A stretch of 64,000 nucleotides of DNA, from assembly GCF_027409185.1 (NCBI RefSeq), contig NC_084461.1:137033501-137097500 (forward strand). Direction: 5' to 3'. This DNA comes from Cynocephalus volans. Its lineage: Eukaryota; Chordata; Mammalia; Dermoptera; Cynocephalidae. Shown here piece by piece: positions 12,531-64,000 of the stretch. Position 1 is the stretch's first letter; each line of letters begins with the position of its first letter. The notes beneath the pieces were generated by a model. The model was given only the letters and a program-made list of their open reading frames with translations. It made no database searches and had not been told where the DNA came from. A program made the translations under genes and the position numbers.

Positions 12531-12560
12531 TGTGTGTATACATATATATGTATATATAAT
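12528..12560. repeat. Short (TG)n/(TA)n compound repeat
   Basis: tgtgtgtgtatacatatata pattern at the end of an L1 fragment. Confidence 0.75.
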
Positions 12561-12870
12561 TTAACACTTGGCATTTGACAATGTTGCTCTTGTTACCAAA
12601 GCATTGATGTGACTAGAAATGATCCTGGATTCATTCATTCATTCATTCCTTTGTTCAGATAATAGACTGAGGACCTGTTTGTATATGGCACCATTGACAA
12701 GTCCTACAAGGGACACTAAGAAGAATGAGGTTTGATACCTGTCTTCAAGAAACATATTATAATCTAGGTGGAGGAGAGGGCATACTCATAAATAACTATA
12801 ACTCAATGTAGTGAAAAATATTTTATATGCTTTAGGAAAATTGTCACTAGGAGTTAAGAACATGGAGGGG

Positions 12871-13065
12871 GCTAGCCAGTTAGCTCAGTTGGATGAAGCA
12901 TGGTGCTGATAACTCGAAGGTCCAGGGTTTTTTTTTCCGGCTGCTGGCCATTAAGTGTTTCCAAACCTTTGACCTTGATGTTGTCAGCAACATGCTTTCC
13001 CAAGTGAGCTAATTTGCTGGAGGTCCAGAGTTTGATCCCTGTACTGGCCAGCTGCTACCTCCCTA
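12871..13065 (+). mobile_element. t-SINE split by a second t-SINE
   Basis: The outer plus-strand unit runs gccagttagctcagttgg ... aggtccag, then resumes at 13021 with aggtccagagtttgatccc and ends in a short A tail. Confidence 0.75.
12926..13020 (-). mobile_element. t-SINE nested within the t-SINE at 12871
   Basis: Minus-strand unit beginning with a T run. The interrupted host sequence aggtccag is duplicated at 12918-12925 and 13021-13028. Confidence 0.72.
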
Positions 13066-13204
13066 TCTCTCAAAAAAACAATGGAGAGAAATTTACTTTA
13101 ACTGTGGAGATTAAATAAGATTTTGTGAAGAAGCTGGCATTGAGTGCTGGGCCTTGAAGGCAAGTAGAATTCTGGCAAGTGAAAATGGAAAGGCATTATT
13201 GGCA

Positions 13205-13450
13205 ATAATAAAAGTAATGAGAGGTAATATTTACTTAGCACATACTATGTGCCAGGCATTGTGCTATTAAATTATGCACATTATCTCACTTAAGGCTCAA
13301 TGAAACTCTATGAGACATGTGGTATTATCATCTCCAATTTATAGATGGGAAAACTGAGGCTTAGAGAGAAGTTAAGTATTTGTCCAAAGCCACAAGGTAT
13401 TCAAGCTGGGTTTCATACTTAAGACCTCACCATTAACACCTATGTCATAT
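13205..13450 (-). mobile_element. MIR, near full length
   Basis: cacatactatgtgccaggca then tatagatgggaaaactgagg. Confidence 0.87.
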
Positions 13451-13489
13451 TAATGGAGGCAAGAAAATACTGGGCCCACAGAAGTAACC

Positions 13490-13625
13490 CACAGAAGTAG
13501 GGAGATTCCTGAAGGCAGGGAACATGTGTGTCTTGCTCACCTCTCTATGTGCAGGGCCTGGACAATACCTGGCACGTTGTAGATATTCAATAAATATCTG
13601 TCAAATGAAAGAATGAAGGAAACAG
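13490..13625 (+). mobile_element. L2 3' end
   Basis: gaaggcagggaacatgtgtg ... cctggcacgttgtagatatt ... caataaatatctgtcaaatg is the L2 terminal segment. Confidence 0.7.
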
Positions 13626-13768
13626 TGAGTGGTCCACTGTTGCTAGAGTGTAAGGAGTGGGTCGGAAGGCAGCGGGACAGGAAGGTTAGGGTCAGGCTGT
13701 TTTGGGTGTGAACGTGGAGATTTTAAGCAGAGGCAGGGCCTGTCAAAGTCCATCAGAGGGTCAGACAG

Positions 13769-13864
13769 GGCTGGCAGTTAGCTGAGTTGGTTAGAGCACG
13801 GCCTTGTAACACTGAGGTCAAGGGTTGAAATCCCCAAATCCGCCAGCCACAAAACAAACAAAAA
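13769..13864 (+). mobile_element. t-SINE monomer
   Basis: Unit ggctggcagttagctgag ... ggttgaaatcc with an A-rich tail. Near-perfect duplication AGGGTCAGA(C/T)AG at 13757-13768 and 13865-13876. Confidence 0.82.
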
Positions 13865-14104
13865 AGGGTCAGATAGCTGATTCAGGCAATGTGATAGGCT
13901 GGATCACAAGGAGGAGTACAATTAGTGGGGAAGCCCATCTTGGGATGGCTTGAGAAGTACAGGAACTCCAGGGAGGGTAGTGGGATGGTGGAAGAGGGTG
14001 CACAGGTAGAGTTGATGAGAAGAGGCTAGGATGGTGCCAGCCTCCAACTTGGAGGGGTGACCGGAATTCTCTATCTGACATTTTCATTGCAAACCATCCT
14101 CCTC

Positions 14105-14250
14105 CTTTACCATCCCCTTCCTCTGAGCCTACTTCCTCATCTGTAAAATGTGGATAATCATACTTATGGGAAAGATTGCCATGGGGGTTAAATGAGGTAT
14201 TACCGGAACAGTCAATAACCCCCTCTCCCCCTTAGATGTTAGCTATTACC
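14105..14250 (+). mobile_element. MIR fragment
   Basis: ctgagcctacttcctcatct then gtaaaatgtggataatcata. Confidence 0.75.
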
Positions 14251-14689
14251 ATTTACATGTACTTCACAAGAGGAGATCTTGGCTGAGCCTCCTCCCAAGA
14301 ACTGAAATAATTTCATGGCATGAGCCAGAAAGCCCAAATTCTGAAAAAACACTCCCCAGCTGGCACTGTTTGTTTTGGCCAAGGCCCCTCTCTTTGCTAA
14401 CCCCACTGACTCCTCCATGTCAGTATAAAGAGGCTTCACACCCAAGAACCCCTGGTATGAGAAGTACGTGATACAGTGCAAGTTCCAGAAACACGGGTCC
14501 TTTGGAAAATCAAACTCAAAGAGGAATAAAACTACATATCCAATTGTGTTAAATTTTCCTTTCTAAAAAGCACAGAAAATTCAAGGAACCATTCCTCTCT
14601 CTTTTACCTATTCCTCCCCCTCTACCCCCATTCTAAAGACAGAATAAAATTTCATGGAAACTTTGTATTTTTCTTCACATTCATAAGCC

Positions 14690-14830
14690 GGATGGGCAGA
14701 TATTATGCTTCCCGTTTTGTGGATGGAGAAATGGATACCCAGGAAGGCTCAGGAGATGGCCCAAAGTCATTTGGCAAACCCAGAGATAGGACCCAGGTTA
14801 TAAAGCAATTCTCCTGGCTCTCTAGGCTTT
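14690..14830 (-). mobile_element. MIR fragment
   Basis: cccgttttgtggatggagaa then tggcaaacccagagatagga. Confidence 0.65.
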
Positions 14831-14950
14831 CATTCAGCCTCCTCTGTCTCTCTTGTTGTCTGCACCAGAAACAAACAAGCACATAATTAATTACAAATAG
14901 GTATTTGGACCTACTTTATAATTTTTATTTTTTTAAGTTTGATTTTGTCA

Positions 14951-14952
<2 letters not shown>

Positions 14953-15040
<88 letters not shown>
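14953..15040. repeat. (GT)44 microsatellite
   Basis: 88 bp of perfect GT repeat in the upstream region. Confidence 0.97.
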
Positions 15041-15042
<2 letters not shown>

Positions 15043-15269
15043 GCACATGATGTGTTTAAGCCCTGGGCACAAGTTAACCTGATCCTTGTCATTTTCTGCC
15101 TAAAGCATATTTTGTTTTACCTCTTTTTGGCCTGAGGTCACATATTGCTTAATTATGTGGTCCCCCTTATTAGAGTTTACCTTTTAGAAAGACAGGATTC
15201 AACATTTTTAGTATCTTCCCCAGGCCTAACTATTTGATAGATTCTCCATAAATACTTATGAATACGTGT

Positions 15270-15700
15270 ATTAGTTCATTTTCTGTTGCTGATAACAGAA
15301 TACCTGAAACTGGGTAATTTATAAAGAAAGAGAATTTATTTCTTACAGTTTTGGAGGCTGGGAAGTCCAAGGTCCAGAGGATACATCTGGTCAGGGCCTT
15401 CTTCGTGGTGGGGATTCTATACAGAGATGCAGAAAATCATACAGTGAGGGCTGGGCAAGAGAGCATTTTCACATGCTTTCTTCCTCTCCTTATAAAACCC
15501 CCAGTCTACTGCCTCATAACCCATTAAACCATTAATCCATAAATGGATTAATCCATTCAAGAGGTCAGAGTTCTCATGATCCAATCACCTCTGAAAGTCC
15601 CACTTTTCAAATCCCATAGTCTGATTTCCCATCCTTTTAACACTGTTACAATGGGGATCAAGTTTCAATGAGTTTTGGGGGACATTCAAACAATAGCAAC
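15270..15700 (-). mobile_element. MaLR LTR (MST/MLT1-like), solo
   Basis: Plus strand starts tgtattagttcattttctgt and gaaactgggtaatttataaa, the reversed 3' end of MST/THE1-type LTRs. It ends gggggacattcaaacaatag, the reversed 5' end. No internal region or second LTR is nearby, so it is a solo LTR. Confidence 0.82.
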
Positions 15701-15734
15701 ATGGCAATGAAAGGAAGAAAGGCAGGCTGTACAG

Positions 15735-16070
15735 TGTGGCGTGGTGGGTAAGAACAAAGCCTGGGGAGTTAGACTGCCCTGAAAAATCACACTCTGATAC
15801 TTAGCCACTAACTGTGACCCTGGGTACCCACCTTACTTTTTTTTCTTAATTTCAGTTGCCTTCCTTTGTAATTGAGGACAATAGCAGCTCCAGGGCCTGC
15901 TCTAGTGCTTGGCACAGAGTAGGGGCTCAATAGACATTTGGGGAAAAAATTAATACTTATCTCATAAGTTTATTGTGAGGATTAAATGAGGTAACGAATG
16001 TCCAATATTTCTTATAGAACCTGGCATGTAATAGTTGCTCAATAAAAGTAACTACTTAACTATTTGGTCA
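15735..16070 (+). mobile_element. MIR copies, one or two
   Basis: Two successive 3' ends: tgcttggcacagagtagggg and ctggcatgtaatagttgctc. Confidence 0.75.
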
Positions 16071-16154
16071 TTACTAGTATTTAGAAATAAATATGTGCAT
16101 ATAGAATACCACAGTGGGTCCTGAATTAAAACACCTGAATTCAAATCCCAATTC

Positions 16155-16350
16155 CATCATTTTAATGTAGAAAAAGCTACTGGATTTAGGATCAAGAGAT
16201 TCAGGTGCAAGACCTGGCTCTGCCATGGACTAGCTGTGTGGCCTTGGATAAGTAACTTTACTTCTCTGCACTTCAGTTTCTTCATCTGCAAAATAAGGAG
16301 ATTGAGTAATCATTATGTTTCTTTTTTCCAGCTCTAACAGCCTCTAAGTC
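16155..16350 (+). mobile_element. MIR
   Basis: ggactagctgtgtggccttg then cacttcagtttcttcatctg. Confidence 0.85.
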
Positions 16351-17484
16351 TAAGATGTAGTCTCAAGCAGGTCTCTTACTTTCTGGGGCCTCAGTTTGCC
16401 CCCTTTGGGGTGGGGCAGGCCCAGGGCGTTCTGTTCCCAGGGCCCCTCCAGGCTCTACACAGCAGTGCCTGGCTGTGCATGTTCGGCTTTGACTCTGACT
16501 GCTGGGTAGCGTGAACCAGTTGCTTTTTCATACAATGCTTTGGTTCTCTCACAAGTTGTATGAGGGCACATCTCCCCCGTACCTCCATTTATAAAAATAT
16601 AGAGATGATCAACAATGACAATTATGTCCACTATTAACAAAGTCCAGAGAGGGTCCAGTGTGAACACTCTCTTCAGGAAATGTTTATCAACCAAATAAAA
16701 AACAGACATTCCGGTGGCAATGTATAATAATTTACCTTCTGATTAAGGGTATATATAATGCAATTATGTAGAATCCTGCTTAAATTCATTGAGAGACCTT
16801 TAATCACTACCTTCCATGGCTCCTCTTTTGAAGAATTGGCCTCAATCGACATAATTTACATAGTACTTTGATAAACATTGTCTTACTTGAAATTTCACAG
16901 AAGCCCAGAGGGTGGGAGAAAGTCAGGCATTATTTACTCCCATTGTTTCACCAGGAGAGGGGGCGCAGGAAAGTGTGGGGAGCTGGCCAAACCTTGGAGG
17001 CAGAGCCTCTGAAGAGTTGGAACTAGACATCAGATTGCCTAGCTATCCCCACCAGTACCTCTCTCCAGTACTCCTGGTTACAACAATCCTATAGCCCAGC
17101 CTTGCTGGCTAGGGCAGTTCCAAGAGTTTTTACCATAAGCCTTCTCCTCGATCCAGCAGGTTGTGTGCTTTCAACCCTGTTTTGGAGTTGGCCATTCTTC
17201 CAGACTGTTATATCTTGAGCAAGTGGGATCACAGCCAGTCAGAGGCCAGGAATTCTCTAGTGAAGTGTGGGACCACCTGGTGCGTTAGGTACGCACACTG
17301 GTGAGTCCAATCCCAGACCAACCTTGATTCCTAATACTGGAATCCGCGTTCAAGGAAGTCTTCCTTCATCATCCAAACTAAAGTGGCCAATCTAGTCTAA
17401 CTCATTACCGCAGTAATTATTGTCTTTAGAGATACTAGACAAGAATTTGTTTATCACTTAATTTGTTTATTGTATCTTTACCCA

Positions 17485-17610
17485 CCTTAGACTGCAAATT
17501 CCGTGAGGATAGGGACTTTGTTAGCCTGGTTTACTGCCAAACCCGTTTCCCAGAATCCTGCAGGACCCCACAGTACGAGGTCAGTAAATATTTATTGAAT
17601 GTACACTGAA
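17485..17610 (+). mobile_element. L2 3' end
   Basis: agactgcaaattccgtgagg ... cagtaaatatttattgaatg, the L2 terminus, close to the CpG island. Confidence 0.7.
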
Positions 17611-17624
17611 TTTTGAAACCGCTG

Positions 17625-17750
17625 TCATACACCCCTCCTTCATCATACAGTAGGTAAACTGAGGCCCACGGAGGTGGAAGTGACTACTGCACAGTCGGGA
17701 AGGGGCAGGGCCAGGGCCAGGATAAAAATCTCACATCTCCAGAGTCGCAA
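17625..17750 (-). mobile_element. MIR fragment
   Basis: tacagtaggtaaactgaggc then gtcgggaaggggcagggcca; at the edge of the promoter island. Confidence 0.6.
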
Positions 17751-18334
17751 TCAAGTGTTGTTTCAACTTCTCTCAAAGCAATTCTTTAGAGAAAAAATTA
17801 AATCCACTTGAAAGAAAAGACATTTCCGGCCCACAAACACTCGGTTTCGGGGGCCTGATCTGGGTGAGGGCTATTATTAGAAATTCTGTTCCCACTTCCT
17901 AGGCGCCCGCTTTCCCCAGGTATAAGGCCTCGCCTGAATCGAACCCACCTACAGGCAGTACCCAGGCCGGCCCTGTGGGGAGGAAGGAGCACAGCCCGCG
18001 GAGGTGAGGGCGGCTCGACCAAGGTCACCCGGGCGGGGCCTAGACGGGCCAGGCCCGCCGGCCACCGGGGAGGGGGCGGTGTTGGCATGTCCTCGGTGTA
18101 GATGAAGACCACCTCCTTCAGTATACTGGAAGTCTGGCGTGACATTAATGGCTCCTTCCCCTGAAACTCGTACCCAACCTAAAACCCGGGAACAGGCCCG
18201 GCCCGCCGCGCCGCGTGGCCTGTTCCCATGTGCTCCACCTGCGGCGGCTCTCACGCGCTGGCCCTTTAAGACACCTCCCCCTCTTCAACCCCCGCCTCTC
18301 TCCCCATCACTGCCCCCTCCCGAATTGCATCAGG

Positions 18335-18340
18335 CACGTG
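18335..18340. promoter_or_regulatory. Canonical E-box CACGTG in promoter
   Basis: A perfect palindromic CACGTG about 660 bp before the start codon, in the CpG island. It is the Myc/Max and USF core site. Occupancy is inferred only from the motif. Confidence 0.45.
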
Positions 18341-18407
18341 CTCGCCCCCGTCGGGTCTGAGCACCCCCTCCACACGCCCGGGATGTTCTAGGAGGAATCG
18401 GAGGCGA

Positions 18408-18427
18408 GGGGCGGGGCGAGGGGCGGG
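18408..18427 (+). promoter_or_regulatory. Tandem GC boxes (Sp1/KLF-type)
   Basis: Two GGGGCGGG cores, 18408-18416 and 18420-18427, 12 bp apart, in the presumed core promoter. Confidence 0.45.
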
Positions 18428-18998
18428 ACCACGAGGCCGTGCGCGCGCGCTCCCGCCTCCTCCGCCTGCCGGCCCGTCGCCCAGAGCCGGCCCGGCGGGC
18501 GCGCTCCCGCAGCGCCGTCCCCTCCCCTCGCCGGCCTCGTCGCGAGGCGCGCGCCCGCCCGCCGCCTGCCGCTGATCGCGTGGTCGGCTCGGCTCGCCGC
18601 GCCTCTCCCCCGTCCGTCCATATTGCAGCAGCCCCCGAGCCGGGAAGCCCGGGCCGCCCCGGGGGCGGGGGGGAGGGAGGGACGGGACGAGAAACCTGCT
18701 GGTCTCGGGGTGGGGGCGCGTTGTGAGGAACGGGCGGGGGGGGACGCGCGCCGAGGAGGCCTGGACCGCAGAGTGGGGGGCCTTCCTCCCCCCCCCCGCC
18801 CCGCCAGTGGGCCTCGTATCTACGGCGGCTGCATCCGACCGGGAGGGGAGCCGCGCCTAGCGTGAACCCCGACCCTTCTTCGCAGGGACGGGCCCAGCGT
18901 CCCGGAGGAAGGCGTCGCGGGCGCTCTGCGAGCCAAGTTCGAGGCGGGGGAGGCAGCCCCGGGCGCGCCCGGCTTCTCCGGGGGGGGCGGGCGCGCAG
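18428..18998 (+). other. Presumed LARP1 5' UTR region
   Basis: Very G+C-rich DNA between the GC boxes and the start codon, including G-runs (for example 18664-18678 and 18733-18744). It has no ATG in any frame, so no ATG-initiated uORF is possible if transcription starts after 18385. The 5' end is not defined. Confidence 0.5.
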
Positions 18999-63902
<44,904 letters not shown>

Positions 63903-64000
63903 GTAAGAAGTGCAGGCAGAAAGGGGCCATTACTTTGAGACCCAGAGTGTAGGGCTGGGGTTGGTGGGGGTGGGAGGAGTAGGTTACTCTGTTTTCTGTG

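Larger units (their letters stand above)
12640..13200 (+). repeat. Ancient dispersed repeat, class unassigned
   Basis: Starts with attcattcattcattc, then ggacactaagaagaatgagg and ttgatacctgtcttcaagaa, then gctgggccttgaaggcaag. Two nested t-SINEs sit in the middle. Confidence 0.4.
1..17900. other. Upstream non-coding region, repeat-rich
   Basis: No convincing exon of any known gene was recognised. The stretch is mostly old SINE, LINE and DNA-element fragments listed separately, plus unassigned single-copy DNA (for example 120-1490, 2500-4090, 5770-6800, 16380-17480). It may be intergenic or the first intron of a longer LARP1 transcript starting outside the window. Confidence 0.6.

Noticed and set aside
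15270..15700. Possible endogenous retrovirus with coding capacity
   Set aside because: Only a single degraded LTR is present; no internal or second LTR sequence nearby.

Overview
This is mammalian nuclear DNA. It carries the promoter, the first 15 coding exons and the introns between them of LARP1 (La-related protein 1), on the plus strand. The exons join in frame from the start codon at 18999 to a donor splice site at 63903 and give about 904 residues. The last exons (the rest of the DM15 region and the 3' UTR) lie beyond the right edge.

The probable source is a colugo (order Dermoptera, Galeopterus or Cynocephalus). The young SINEs are all monomers or dimers of an isoleucine-tRNA-like sequence with only a short A tail and no unrelated body. 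This is the architecture reported for the dermopteran t-SINE/CYN family. About 20 copies are visible, many with 8-16 bp target-site duplications. Older layers (MIR, L2, L1M-type fragments, a MaLR LTR, hAT, Tigger and mariner-type DNA elements) are general for placental mammals. The species call rests on family knowledge and was not tested by a search.

Layout: 1-17,900 is upstream non-coding DNA rich in decayed repeats, with no gene recognised; in other mammals a longer LARP1 transcript may start further upstream. 17,930-20,560 is a CpG island holding the promoter, 5' UTR and exon 1. 19,438-50,177 is intron 1 (30.7 kb), which holds t-SINEs, a Tigger-like element, a hAT-like element, an ERV-type LTR and a polypyrimidine tract of about 740 bp. 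50,178-63,902 holds exons 2-15. Intron 8 is mostly old antisense L1 plus a (GT)125 microsatellite grown from a SINE tail.

Only one protein-coding gene is supported, and no novel multi-gene system was found. The most useful anomalies are two short introns (5 and 12) that are multiples of three and stop-free, so retention would insert 26 and 42 residues in frame; the long G-rich/C-rich tract; the SINE-born microsatellite; and a GC-rich t-SINE subtype with a shortened second unit.
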